A stretch of DNA of 45,462 bases from Helcococcus bovis (GTDB taxonomy: Bacteria > Bacillota > Clostridia > Tissierellales > Peptoniphilaceae). Both the position numbers and the translations under genes were made by a program. This document shows, piece by piece, positions 1 through 8,418 of this stretch. Numbering within the stretch: position 1 is the first letter of the stretch; each line of letters opens with the position of its first letter. Location: NCBI RefSeq assembly GCF_046035435.1, contig NZ_JBFNFH010000015.1; one strand, given 5' to 3'. The notes beneath the pieces are model-generated. The model ran no database searches. It was not told the origin of the DNA and saw only the letters and a list, made by a program, of their open reading frames with translations.

Positions 1-136
1 TTATTTTTGCATTTATAAGTATAACTAAATTTTGTATCATTTTGTGACAATATTATAATATTTCTTTACAAATATTATAATTAATTAATATTTTTAAAAA
101 AATATTATCTTTAATAAAAATATTACATTATTTCTA
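1..136. other. AT-rich 3' flank of the GH92 gene
   Basis: Non-coding and almost pure A/T. It contains two overlapping inverted repeats: an 8-bp pair with arms at 70-77 and 86-93, and a second pair with arms at 87-95 and 98-106. They lie just beyond the stop codon of the leftward GH92 gene and could end its transcript, but there is no G/C in the stems and no clean U-run. I see no gene here. Confidence 0.25.
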
Positions 137-2236
137 TTAAATCAATCCAAGTGTATATTCAAAATCACATCCATTTTCTAACAATTCCCATGTGATTTTT
201 GTTTCATTAAAAATATTTCCATTAATTTTCAATTCTTTTACAAATTTCTTTTGATGGTAATTTTCATTAACTTTAATATTTATTTTATTTCCATTGTATA
301 AAGTTATTGATGCATTATTCCAAAATGGCATACCTAATTGATACTCATTAGATCCTGGACATAATGGGTAAAATCCTAAACTTGAAAATATATACCAAGC
401 TGACATTGAGCCATTATCCTCATCTCCTGGATATCCCTTCCAATCATATCTAAAATAATTTAATAGTATTTCCTTAATAATTAATTGGGTATTTTTAGGT
501 TGATCCACATAATTAAATAAATATGGAAGGTGGAATGATGGTTGATTTGATATCGCATGATGTCCCAAGTGTGCCATTGCATACTCTCTCATTTCGTGAA
601 TTTCATATCCATAAGCTCCATATTTATATTCAGTTTTTGCATTAGTCAATTCTTCAAGCTTTTTACTAAAATTGTCTTTTCCATCAAATAATTCAATTAA
701 ACCATTTACATCATGATAAATATTATATGAATTTTGATATGCTGAACCTTCAGTATATGGAGATCCCCAGTTTAATGGATCAAATCCATCAGTAAATTTG
801 CCATTTCTATCTTTTGCTCTCATAAATCCTGTTTGACCATCAAATAAGAATTTATAATTTTTAGAATAATCAAAATATTTTTGAGCAATTTCATTCTTAC
901 CTAATTTATTTGCAACCATTGCTATAGACCAGTCAGATAGACAATTATCAAGTGTTTGATTTACTGATTCATGTAAATCTGATGGTACATATCCGTATTC
1001 TCTATATTCACTAGTCCCTGCTCTACCATAAGTTGCTTTTCCAGAAGAAACTTCTGCACCTTTAATCATTGCATCTAAAAGTTCTTTCATATATTTATTT
1101 CCAATACCTTTTGATGAAGCTTCTGCAATTATATTGTCTACAAGTGTGCCAGGCATTAAACCTCTTTCATCAGGAGAAAGCCATTTTGGTAAATATCCAC
1201 TTTCATTATATTGATTGATATATCCTTCAAGTATATCTTCAAAAATTTCTCTATCAACTAATGAAAATAGTGGAAATAGAGTTTTGTGTAAATCCCACAT
1301 TCCCATATTAGTAAACATTTTTCCTTTTTTCACAGATTTTGATAATGTGTCATAATGTAGATTTTCACCATTTTCATCAACTTCATAAAATTTCATCGGG
1401 AATAAAAATGCTCTATATACCGCATGATAAAACATTCTTTCTTGAGAAATTTTATCATATGGATTGTACTGATCGTAATTTGATTCTTCATCTAAATTAT
1501 CAACCTCAAATTTATCAAAATATTTTTGCCATTTTTGCTCTGTTTCAGCTAACATTTTTTCAAAATCTCTAGTCATAATTTTATGATTAAATTTAGCTTG
1601 ATTTAAAGAAATAAATGATGTCGATAAGTATAATTCATTTTTAGCCCCTGAAATTAAATACTTATCTTCTTCCAATTTTTCAAAATTAAAATCATTATCA
1701 AAATCTATAACTATATACATTTTAAAATTTTCATCTTCACAACCAGAAAAATTATTAACATATCCTTCGATTTTATTGTCTTTCTTTTCTAATACTAAAT
1801 TCTTCCCTTCTAAAATAAACTGAGGATTTTTTACATTATATTTAATTATTGCTGAATCCTTTGATGCTGTAATCATTGCAATTTCATCATTTTCAAACAT
1901 GATTTCATTATAATGAGGCAAGAAATTTGATTCTTTATTTTTGTACATTCTTACATTTTCAATTTTATTTACAGGCAATATTGTAAATGAGCTAAAATCG
2001 CCCATCCATGGACTTGGTTGATGAGTTATTCTAAACCCTTCAAATGTTTTGTGATTTGGATTAAACCACCATGAACCTGCCTCTTTTTTCGTTTGTACAC
2101 AGAAATAATTTGAACCAAAAGGTTCACCTGTATATGGAAGTGTGTTACCATTTGAAAACTCATAAACGCTATCTGTTCCCACTCTTGTATCTGTAAATTT
2201 GTATTTTCTAAATTGTTCTAAAAATTTATTTTTCAT
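137..2236 (-). CDS. GH92 family alpha-mannosidase, cytoplasmic
   Basis: A 699-residue glycoside hydrolase family 92 protein. GH92 enzymes are calcium-dependent exo-alpha-mannosidases, mostly acting on alpha-1,2/1,3/1,6 links of N-glycans. The N-terminal beta-sandwich carries the family motifs NGNTLPYTGEPFG (about 29-41) and THQPSPWMGDFS (about 72-83). The catalytic domain has the acidic motif GDEDNGSMSAWY at about 604-615. There is no signal peptide or membrane segment, so the enzyme should act inside the cell on imported oligosaccharides or glycoconjugate fragments. The ATG at 2236 follows an AGAGGA ribosome binding site. It is the first gene after the sigma-factor operon but is separated from it by a 295-bp leader with a terminator-like hairpin. 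The linkage specificity cannot be read from sequence. Confidence 0.88.
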   Translation of the reverse strand: MKNKFLEQFRKYKFTDTRVGTDSVYEFSNGNTLPYTGEPFGSNYFCVQTKKEAGSWWFNPNHKTFEGFRITHQPSPWMGDFSSFTILPVNKIENVRMYKNKESNFLPHYNEIMFENDEIAMITASKDSAIIKYNVKNPQFILEGKNLVLEKKDNKIEGYVNNFSGCEDENFKMYIVIDFDNDFNFEKLEEDKYLISGAKNELYLSTSFISLNQAKFNHKIMTRDFEKMLAETEQKWQKYFDKFEVDNLDEESNYDQYNPYDKISQERMFYHAVYRAFLFPMKFYEVDENGENLHYDTLSKSVKKGKMFTNMGMWDLHKTLFPLFSLVDREIFEDILEGYINQYNESGYLPKWLSPDERGLMPGTLVDNIIAEASSKGIGNKYMKELLDAMIKGAEVSSGKATYGRAGTSEYREYGYVPSDLHESVNQTLDNCLSDWSIAMVANKLGKNEIAQKYFDYSKNYKFLFDGQTGFMRAKDRNGKFTDGFDPLNWGSPYTEGSAYQNSYNIYHDVNGLIELFDGKDNFSKKLEELTNAKTEYKYGAYGYEIHEMREYAMAHLGHHAISNQPSFHLPYLFNYVDQPKNTQLIIKEILLNYFRYDWKGYPGDEDNGSMSAWYIFSSLGFYPLCPGSNEYQLGMPFWNNASITLYNGNKINIKVNENYHQKKFVKELKINGNIFNETKITWELLENGCDFEYTLGLI

Positions 2237-2531
2237 ATTTCCTCTATAATTTTATTATATATAAAAAAGGATTAACAATTAGTTAATCCCCTTATATTTT
2301 ATGAAAATCAATTGCTTACTAGTGACGCCAACAGATGACGCTTACCTAGATAATGTCACATATATAAGACTTACTATTGATACATACATTTTATCACTAA
2401 TATTTCTGAATTGTCAATTTTTTTAGGAAAAATAAATTTATACATTTAAACAAATAATAATTTTTTTAGAAATTTTATTGTTTATTATCCCTGATTCATC
2501 TATATAAATATTCACTTAACCTTCCTAATTT
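2237..2531. other. Leader between sigma-factor gene and GH92 gene
   Basis: A 295-bp non-coding stretch. Next to the GH92 start is a terminator-like hairpin (2263-2290). Further upstream is a small GC-rich island at about 2314-2359 with direct repeats: TGACGC at 2323 and 2336, and GCTTAC(C)TAG at 2314 and 2340. The same island holds a GTGAC/GTCAC inverted pair (2322-2326, 2355-2359). I do not recognise a known riboswitch or T-box; regulator binding sites are possible. Confidence 0.4.
2263..2290 (-). terminator. Rho-independent terminator or attenuator
   Basis: Arms GGATTAAC (2269-2276) and GTTAATCC (2282-2289) form a perfect 8-bp stem with a 5-nt loop. On the minus strand the stem is followed by six U. 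It probably ends the long dnaA-to-sigma-factor transcript. It lies only about 27 nt before the GH92 start codon, which leaves little room for a promoter between, so attenuation of GH92 is an alternative. Confidence 0.7.
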
Positions 2532-3383
2532 TCACTTCTTCTTTTTAACAGTAATATTAAGCTCTTTTCTAAATTTCTCAATAACCTTTTTTTCAAGTCT
2601 AGAAACTGTCATTTGACTAACTCCTAGTTTATCAGCTATTTCTCCTTGTGTCATTTTGTCAAAATATCTGTATACAACAATCTTTCTTTCTAAATCATCA
2701 AAATTTTCCATAGCATCTTTAATGAAGGCCATATCTTCAACTATCTGATAATTTTTATCTTCTTCTCCAAGTAAATCAGCAAAACTAACTTCTCTATCTT
2801 CAGATGAAGAATCTAGATTTTTGTCAATAGATTGAGGAGAATAAACTTGAGATGCATCCATAGCTTCAATTACTTCTTCTGATGAAACATTTAGTAAATT
2901 AGCTATTTCATCAATTGTTGGAGTTTTTTGTAATCTTTGAGCTAAATCATTTTTTGCATTATTTATTCTCTTGGATAACTCTTGTATTCTTCTAGGTACT
3001 CTAATTACCCAACCTTTATCTCTGAAATATCTTTTAATTTCACCTGTTATAGTCGGTGTAGCAAATGATGAAAATTCAAATCCTCTATCTGAATTAAATC
3101 TGTCTAAAGCGAGGATTAATCCTAAAGAAGCAATTTGATATAAATCATCAAATTCAATCCCTCTATTAGAATATTTTTTAGCTAAAATTTCAGCAATATA
3201 AAGATTTTTAGAAATCAAATCATCTCTTATTAATTTTATTTCTCTTTTAATTTTCTGTAATTCTTTTTTATCTTCAGATTTTTCAGATTTTTCTAATTTT
3301 TTTTCTTTAGATCTTAATTTTTCTAAATTTTTAAAACTTTCAAAATCTTTTATTTTCTCTTCAGATTTTTTTACATCAGCCAT
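2532..3383 (-). CDS. SigB/SigF-family RNA polymerase sigma factor
   Basis: A 283-residue sigma-70 factor of the SigB/SigF/SigG group. The first 60 residues are an unusual Lys/Glu-rich, probably helical extension. Region 2 follows, with 2.2 at about 79-97 (FDDLYQIASLGLILALDRF) and the -10-reading 2.4 part near 113-132. Region 3 covers roughly 140-205. The region 4 helix-turn-helix is at about 245-265 (TQGEIADKLGVSQMTVSRLE). It follows genes for an RsbW-like and a STAS protein, the classic partner-switch arrangement in which the anti-sigma factor sequesters the sigma factor until the STAS protein competes. The ATG at 3383 follows AAGGATG. The exact homologue (general stress versus a sporulation-derived role) cannot be decided from sequence. 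Confidence 0.9.
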   Translation of the reverse strand: MADVKKSEEKIKDFESFKNLEKLRSKEKKLEKSEKSEDKKELQKIKREIKLIRDDLISKNLYIAEILAKKYSNRGIEFDDLYQIASLGLILALDRFNSDRGFEFSSFATPTITGEIKRYFRDKGWVIRVPRRIQELSKRINNAKNDLAQRLQKTPTIDEIANLLNVSSEEVIEAMDASQVYSPQSIDKNLDSSSEDREVSFADLLGEEDKNYQIVEDMAFIKDAMENFDDLERKIVVYRYFDKMTQGEIADKLGVSQMTVSRLEKKVIEKFRKELNITVKKKK

Positions 3384-3392
3384 ATTACATCC

Positions 3393-3740
3393 TTATTTAT
3401 TTAAAACAACTACTATTTTATCATCCTCTATTACTAATTGATCAGATAGATATAATATAATTTGCTTTTTAATTTCAAAAATAGCATCATTTTGATTATC
3501 TTCTTTAACAAATTTTAAATTTTCAAAATCAACTTGTATATATGATTCTCCAAGCTTAAATGATATATCTATTTTTTCGTTACTAGGAATGATTAATGTA
3601 AATATTTCAGATACAACTTGTTGTAAATCTGCAACTTTATCTACATCAAATCCAACTTTATTAGCTAAAGAAGCTGATGATAATCTTAAAAGTTGTGTGT
3701 ATATCGGATTACTTGGTAATTCAATTTTTATAGTATCCAT
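3393..3740 (-). CDS. Degenerate RsbW/SpoIIAB-like anti-sigma factor
   Basis: A 115-residue protein aligning by eye with the first half of RsbW: residues 9-46 (PSNPIYTQLLRL... to DLQQVVSEI) track the known pattern PxxPEYVxxIRL...DLKxAVSE. The Asn-bearing N-box (SEACTNAV in RsbW) is replaced by SEIFTLII. The ADEG-type G1 box and the GGLGL G2 box of the GHKL ATPase fold are not recognisable. It should therefore lack kinase activity, although it could still bind the sigma factor. It is also shorter than the usual 140-160 residues. Its ATG overlaps the stop of the upstream STAS gene (TAATG), implying coupled translation. The call rests on partial similarity plus position between the STAS and sigma genes. 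Confidence 0.7.
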   Translation of the reverse strand: MDTIKIELPSNPIYTQLLRLSSASLANKVGFDVDKVADLQQVVSEIFTLIIPSNEKIDISFKLGESYIQVDFENLKFVKEDNQNDAIFEIKKQIILYLSDQLVIEDDKIVVVLNK

Positions 3741-4048
3741 TAATCCTCCATATTAAATAATTCTGTTAATTTTGTGATTTTAAATAATTTATAAATATTT
3801 CTATTAGCATTATTTATTGTAAGTGATTTTGATTTGTCTTTAGCAGCTTTATAAACTGTCATTATAGCTCCTATACCTGTTGAATCTATATATTTTAATT
3901 CTGAAAAATCAAATACAATATCTTTATCCAATATTTTATATTTTTCTAAAACTTCATTCTTAAAATTTTCAACTACATTTATGTCTAAATCACCTAAAAC
4001 TTGTATCTCTAAATTTTCATTTTCATTATATTTTACTTCAAAAGCCAT
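3740..4048 (-). CDS. STAS-domain anti-anti-sigma factor (RsbV/SpoIIAA-like)
   Basis: A 102-residue single STAS domain. The key motif is YIDSTGIGAIM at about 53-63, with Ser56 in the place of the serine phosphorylated by RsbW or SpoIIAB kinases. In the family, the unphosphorylated protein binds the anti-sigma factor and frees the sigma factor. The phosphorylation site is intact, while the neighbouring RsbW-like protein has lost its recognisable kinase motifs. The gene starts 9 bases after gyrA ends and overlaps the next gene by one base, so it is almost certainly cotranscribed with gyrase. A GGAGAATATT ribosome binding site precedes the ATG. Confidence 0.88.
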   Translation of the reverse strand: MAFEVKYNENENLEIQVLGDLDINVVENFKNEVLEKYKILDKDIVFDFSELKYIDSTGIGAIMTVYKAAKDKSKSLTINNANRNIYKLFKITKLTELFNMED

Positions 4049-4057
4049 AATATTCTC

Positions 4058-6490
4058 CTATTCAACTTCTTCTATATATTTTGCACATGCAACTATATTT
4101 TCTTCATCAGAACGAACTTTCTTCAATCTTACACCTTGAGTTGTTCTTCCCATTGTTGAAATATCTTTTACGTTTAATCTTATAATCTCACCATTTGCTG
4201 AAACTAAAATTATTTGATCTTCTTGATTTACTAATTTAGAAGCTACAATTTTTCCTGTTTTTGGTGTTAATTTATATGTTTTAACACCTTTACCACCTCT
4301 ATTTTGAGGACTATAGTACTTGATTAATGTCTTTTTACCATATCCTTTTTCTGTAACTATAAAAATGTATTCATTTTTGTCTATCACACTTAAATCAACG
4401 ACATTATCACCTTTATTTAGTGAGATTCCCTTTACACCTTGGGCAGTTCTACCCATCGGTCTTACATCTTTAAGGTTAAATATTATTGATTGCCCATTTT
4501 CAGTTACCATCAATACATTTGTATCAGGATCTACTTCTCTAGCACCAATTAATTCATCCCCTTCATTTAAGGTTATTGCTATTATACCTGTTGTTCTAAT
4601 ATTATAGAATTCACTAGCTTCTATTCTCTTAATCTTACCTTCTTTTGTAGCTAAGATAATAAATTTATCATCATCTTGTTCTTTTACAGGTATTACTGCT
4701 GAAACTTTTTCATCTTGTGTTAATTGTAGAATATTTATAATCGCTTGACCTTTTGATTGTCTCTTACCTTCTTTTATTTCAAAGGCTTTTTTCTTAAATA
4801 CTTTACCTTTATTTGTGAAGAATAAAATATTATCATGAGTACTTGTTACAAATAAGTTTTGAACAAAATCATCTTCTTTTGTTGTCATCCCTGTAACCCC
4901 TCTTCCACCTCTATTTTGAACTTTATAGGTATCTGCAGGTAATCTCTTAATATATCCTTGATTTGTCAATGTAATTATAACTTCTTCTTCTTCAATTAAA
5001 TCTTCTTCATCAACTTCTTCTACATCTCTTTTAATTCTAGTTCTTCTTTCATCAGAATATTTTTCTTTGATTTCTAATAATTCTCCCTTGATTATTCCCA
5101 TTAAGATGCTTTCATCCGCAAGAATTTCTTTTAATCTCTTGATTGTAGCCAATAATTCATTATATTCTTCTTCTAATTTTTCAACATTAAGACCATTCAA
5201 TCTCTTTAATTGCATGTCTAATATTGCTTGACCTTGAATATCTGTTAGACCAAATCTCTTTGTAAATTCTTTCTTAATTTCTTCGTCATCATAATTAGAT
5301 CTTATAATTTTAACTATTTCATCAATATTGTCATAAGCAATTCTCAATCCTTCAACAATATGAGCTCTAGCTTCTGCTTTATCCAAATCAAACTTTGTTC
5401 TTCTTGTTACAACTTCTTTTTGATGTTCAATATAATAATGAATTAATTCTTTTAATGTTAAAACTTTTGGTACACCATCAACTAATGCAAGATTTATAAT
5501 ACCAAATGTTGTTGTTAATTGAGTATGTTTGTATAAATTATTTAATACAACATTTGGATTTGCATCTCTTTTAGTTTCGATAACAATCCTTGTACCATTT
5601 CTATTAGATTCATCTCTTAAATCAGCAATTCCTTCTAATTTTTTATCTCTAACAAGTTCTGCAATTTTCATAATTAATCTTGCTCTATTAACTTGATAAG
5701 GAATTTCTGTAACTACTATAATATGTTTACTTTTAAATTCTTCAATGTGAGCTTCAGCTCTTAATTTAACTTTTCCCCTACCTGTTTTATACGCATCAAT
5801 TATAGGCTTTCTTCCCATAATATTTGCTCCAGTTGGAAAATCAGGACCTTTAATATGCTTCATCAATCCTTCAACAGTAATTTCATTATCATCTATAAAA
5901 GCAACACAACCGTCTATAACCTCTCCTAAATTATGAGGTGCCATATTAGTTGCCATACCTACAGCAATCCCCGCAGAACCGTTAACAAGTAGGTTAGGAA
6001 ATCTAGCAGGTAATACTTTTGGTTCTAATTCTTCCTCATCAAAGTTTGGTTGAAAATCAACTGTATCTTTGTTTATTTCTCTCAACATTTCCAAAGTAAG
6101 TTTTGTCATTCTTACCTCAGTATAACGTTGAGCTGCAGCTCCATCACCATCTATAGAACCGAAGTTTCCTTGACCATCTACTAAAGGATATCTTGTATTA
6201 AAATCTTGTGCTAATCTTACAACTGCATCATAAATTGCAGAGTCTCCATGTGGATGGAAACGACCCATTACTTCCCCTACAAGTCTTGCAGACTTTCTAT
6301 GTGGTTTATTTGGTGCTAATCCTAATTGATTCATACCATAAAGTATTCTTCTATGAACCGGTTTTAGACCATCTCTTACATCAGGCAATGCCCTTGAAAC
6401 AATAACTGACATAGAGTAATCAAGATAAGCTTCTTTCATTTTTGTCTCAATATCTTGAGCTATAATATTTGATTTATCAAATTCTGCCAT
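4058..6490 (-). CDS. gyrA: DNA gyrase subunit A
   Basis: An 810-residue type IIA topoisomerase subunit that cuts and rejoins DNA and, with GyrB, introduces negative supercoils. The winged-helix region contains the catalytic tyrosine Tyr123 in AAQRYTEVRM. The quinolone-resistance region reads HPHGDSAIYD (80-88) with the wild-type Ser and Asp. The GyrA-box of the C-terminal DNA-wrapping domain is present as QNRGGRG near residue 525, which supports gyrase rather than topoisomerase IV. The C-terminal beta-pinwheel carries further repeated RGGKG/GRTxQGV blades. The ATG at 6490 has GGAG six bases upstream, and gyrB ends 13 bases before it. Confidence 0.98.
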   Translation of the reverse strand: MAEFDKSNIIAQDIETKMKEAYLDYSMSVIVSRALPDVRDGLKPVHRRILYGMNQLGLAPNKPHRKSARLVGEVMGRFHPHGDSAIYDAVVRLAQDFNTRYPLVDGQGNFGSIDGDGAAAQRYTEVRMTKLTLEMLREINKDTVDFQPNFDEEELEPKVLPARFPNLLVNGSAGIAVGMATNMAPHNLGEVIDGCVAFIDDNEITVEGLMKHIKGPDFPTGANIMGRKPIIDAYKTGRGKVKLRAEAHIEEFKSKHIIVVTEIPYQVNRARLIMKIAELVRDKKLEGIADLRDESNRNGTRIVIETKRDANPNVVLNNLYKHTQLTTTFGIINLALVDGVPKVLTLKELIHYYIEHQKEVVTRRTKFDLDKAEARAHIVEGLRIAYDNIDEIVKIIRSNYDDEEIKKEFTKRFGLTDIQGQAILDMQLKRLNGLNVEKLEEEYNELLATIKRLKEILADESILMGIIKGELLEIKEKYSDERRTRIKRDVEEVDEEDLIEEEEVIITLTNQGYIKRLPADTYKVQNRGGRGVTGMTTKEDDFVQNLFVTSTHDNILFFTNKGKVFKKKAFEIKEGKRQSKGQAIINILQLTQDEKVSAVIPVKEQDDDKFIILATKEGKIKRIEASEFYNIRTTGIIAITLNEGDELIGAREVDPDTNVLMVTENGQSIIFNLKDVRPMGRTAQGVKGISLNKGDNVVDLSVIDKNEYIFIVTEKGYGKKTLIKYYSPQNRGGKGVKTYKLTPKTGKIVASKLVNQEDQIILVSANGEIIRLNVKDISTMGRTTQGVRLKKVRSDEENIVACAKYIEEVE

Positions 6491-6503
6491 TCTCTACTCC
6501 ATT

Positions 6504-8417
6504 CTATGCATCAATATTTTTTGCATATTGTGCATTTTCTTCTATAAACTCTCTTCTTGGTTCAACTTTATCACCCATTAATGTTGTAAATGTATCATCT
6601 AAAGTAATTGATTCATTATCAATTTTCACCTGAATTAAAATTCTATTATCTGGATGCATTGTTGTTTCCCATAGTTGATCAGCATTCATTTCACCAAGCC
6701 CTTTATATCTACTTAACTTGTAATTTTCACCTTTTATACCATCTAAAACTATTTTTAATTCTTTTTCATCATAAACATATCTTTCTTTTTTACCTTGAGT
6801 TACCTTAAATAGAGGTGGTTGTGCGATAAACACATTTCCATTTTCTATCAATGGTCTCAAATATCTATAGAAGAATGTTAACAATAAGGTATCGATGTGA
6901 GCACCATCAACGTCAGCATCTGTCATTATAATTATCTTACCGTAACGTAATTTTTCAATATTAAAATCTTCTCCGATTCCTGTACCAAAAGCTGTAATCA
7001 ACGCTTTAATTTCATCGGAACTTAAAACTTTAGCTACTCTTGCTTTTTCAACATTCATAATTTTACCTTTAATTGGTAATATAGCTTGAGTTCTATTATC
7101 TCTACCCAGTTTTGCTGAACCACCAGCTGAATCCCCTTCGACTATAAAAATTTCATTTTCTGTAATATCTGTAGATTGACATTCTGCTAATTTTCCTGGA
7201 AGTGTTGTATTTGATAATATAGAATTTTGCTTTCTAGAGATATCTCTAGCTTTCTTTGAAGCTTCTCTTGCTCTTCTTGAAGCTTCACATTTATCAACTA
7301 TTAATTTTGCAACCTTAGGATTTTCTTCCAAATATGCTGAAAATTTTTCTGTTAAGAATGAATCTACTATTCCTCTCATTTCTGAAGAACCCAATTTTCC
7401 TTTTGTTTGTCCTTCAAATTGAGGATTAGATAATTTAACAGCGACAATAGCTGTTATCCCTTCTCTAATATCTTCTCCCGAAAAGTTTTCATCTTTTTCT
7501 TTAAGCATTTCATATTCTCTAGCATAATTGTTTATAGTCTTTGTAAGACCTGATCTGAAACCTGTTAAATGAGTACCACCTTCACCGGTAAGAACTGTAT
7601 TTGCAAAAGATAATATATTTTCAGAATACGCATCAGAATATTGAAATGCTATATCAACCTCAGAACCATCTACCATCCCCTTAAAATGAATAATATCATT
7701 GTGTAAAGGTGTCTTTTTAGAATTTAAGAACTCCACGAATGATGATAAACCACCTTCAGCTAAAAATACTTTTTTATATGTTTTTTCTTCTCGTTCATCT
7801 ATAAGAGTAATTTTCAATCCTTCATTTAAGAAAGACATTTCTTGAAATCTTTTTTCTAATGTTTTTCTATTGAATTCTACAGTTTCAAAAATAGTATCAT
7901 CTGGCCAAAATCTTACAGATGTACCAGTTTCTTCTGTAGCTTCATGTTTTACTAATTTTGTAGTTGCATCTCCACGCTTAAATTCTTGAGTATATCTAAA
8001 ACCATCCCTTTTTACTTCTGCAACTAATTTATTTGAAAGTGCATTTACAACTGATACCCCTACACCGTGTAAACCACCCGAAAACGCATATGCTTCAGAG
8101 TCAAATTTACCACCAGCATGAAGGATTGTTAATACAGTTTCTAATGTTGATTTTCCTGTTGTGGCATGTTTTTTTACTGGAATACCTGATCCATTATCAG
8201 TAACTTCACAAGATCCATCTTTATGAATTTTTATTTCAATAGCATTTGCTCTACCTGCTAATGCCTCGTCAACTGAATTATCTACAACTTCATATACTAA
8301 ATGATGTAGACCTCTTTCATCGGTAGAGCCAATATACATACCAGGTCTTACACGAACTGCTTCAAGTCCTTCTAAGACCCTGATGTTTTGTTCACCATAA
8401 TTTGAATTTTTTGCCAT
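6504..8417 (-). CDS. gyrB: DNA gyrase subunit B
   Basis: A 637-residue ATPase subunit of gyrase. The GHKL ATP site is seen as YEVVDNSVDEA (42-52, catalytic Glu43 and Asn47), DNGSGIP (74-80) and the Gly-rich lid GGLHGVG (114-120). The transducer domain follows. The TOPRIM metal site appears as VEGDSAGGSA near 420 and MTDADVDG near 500. The C-terminal tail has GLGEMNADQLWETTM. The length is typical of Gram-positive GyrB, without the insert of E. coli. The ATG at 8417 lies one base from the recF stop, with an AAAGGAAA ribosome binding site inside the recF end, so recF and gyrB are probably coupled. Confidence 0.98.
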   Translation of the reverse strand: MAKNSNYGEQNIRVLEGLEAVRVRPGMYIGSTDERGLHHLVYEVVDNSVDEALAGRANAIEIKIHKDGSCEVTDNGSGIPVKKHATTGKSTLETVLTILHAGGKFDSEAYAFSGGLHGVGVSVVNALSNKLVAEVKRDGFRYTQEFKRGDATTKLVKHEATEETGTSVRFWPDDTIFETVEFNRKTLEKRFQEMSFLNEGLKITLIDEREEKTYKKVFLAEGGLSSFVEFLNSKKTPLHNDIIHFKGMVDGSEVDIAFQYSDAYSENILSFANTVLTGEGGTHLTGFRSGLTKTINNYAREYEMLKEKDENFSGEDIREGITAIVAVKLSNPQFEGQTKGKLGSSEMRGIVDSFLTEKFSAYLEENPKVAKLIVDKCEASRRAREASKKARDISRKQNSILSNTTLPGKLAECQSTDITENEIFIVEGDSAGGSAKLGRDNRTQAILPIKGKIMNVEKARVAKVLSSDEIKALITAFGTGIGEDFNIEKLRYGKIIIMTDADVDGAHIDTLLLTFFYRYLRPLIENGNVFIAQPPLFKVTQGKKERYVYDEKELKIVLDGIKGENYKLSRYKGLGEMNADQLWETTMHPDNRILIQVKIDNESITLDDTFTTLMGDKVEPRREFIEENAQYAKNIDA

Positions 8418-8418
8418 T

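Noticed and set aside
2237..2531. T-box or known riboswitch before GH92
   Set aside because: I could not find the T-box bulge complement sequence or the core motifs of the common riboswitches on the minus strand.
4320..4607. Open frame on the plus strand inside gyrA
   Set aside because: It lies antisense to conserved gyrA C-terminal blades and has no recognisable motifs. It is a shadow frame.
6224..6254. Quinolone-resistance mutation in gyrA
   Set aside because: The region reads GDSAIYD with the susceptible Ser and Asp at the key positions.
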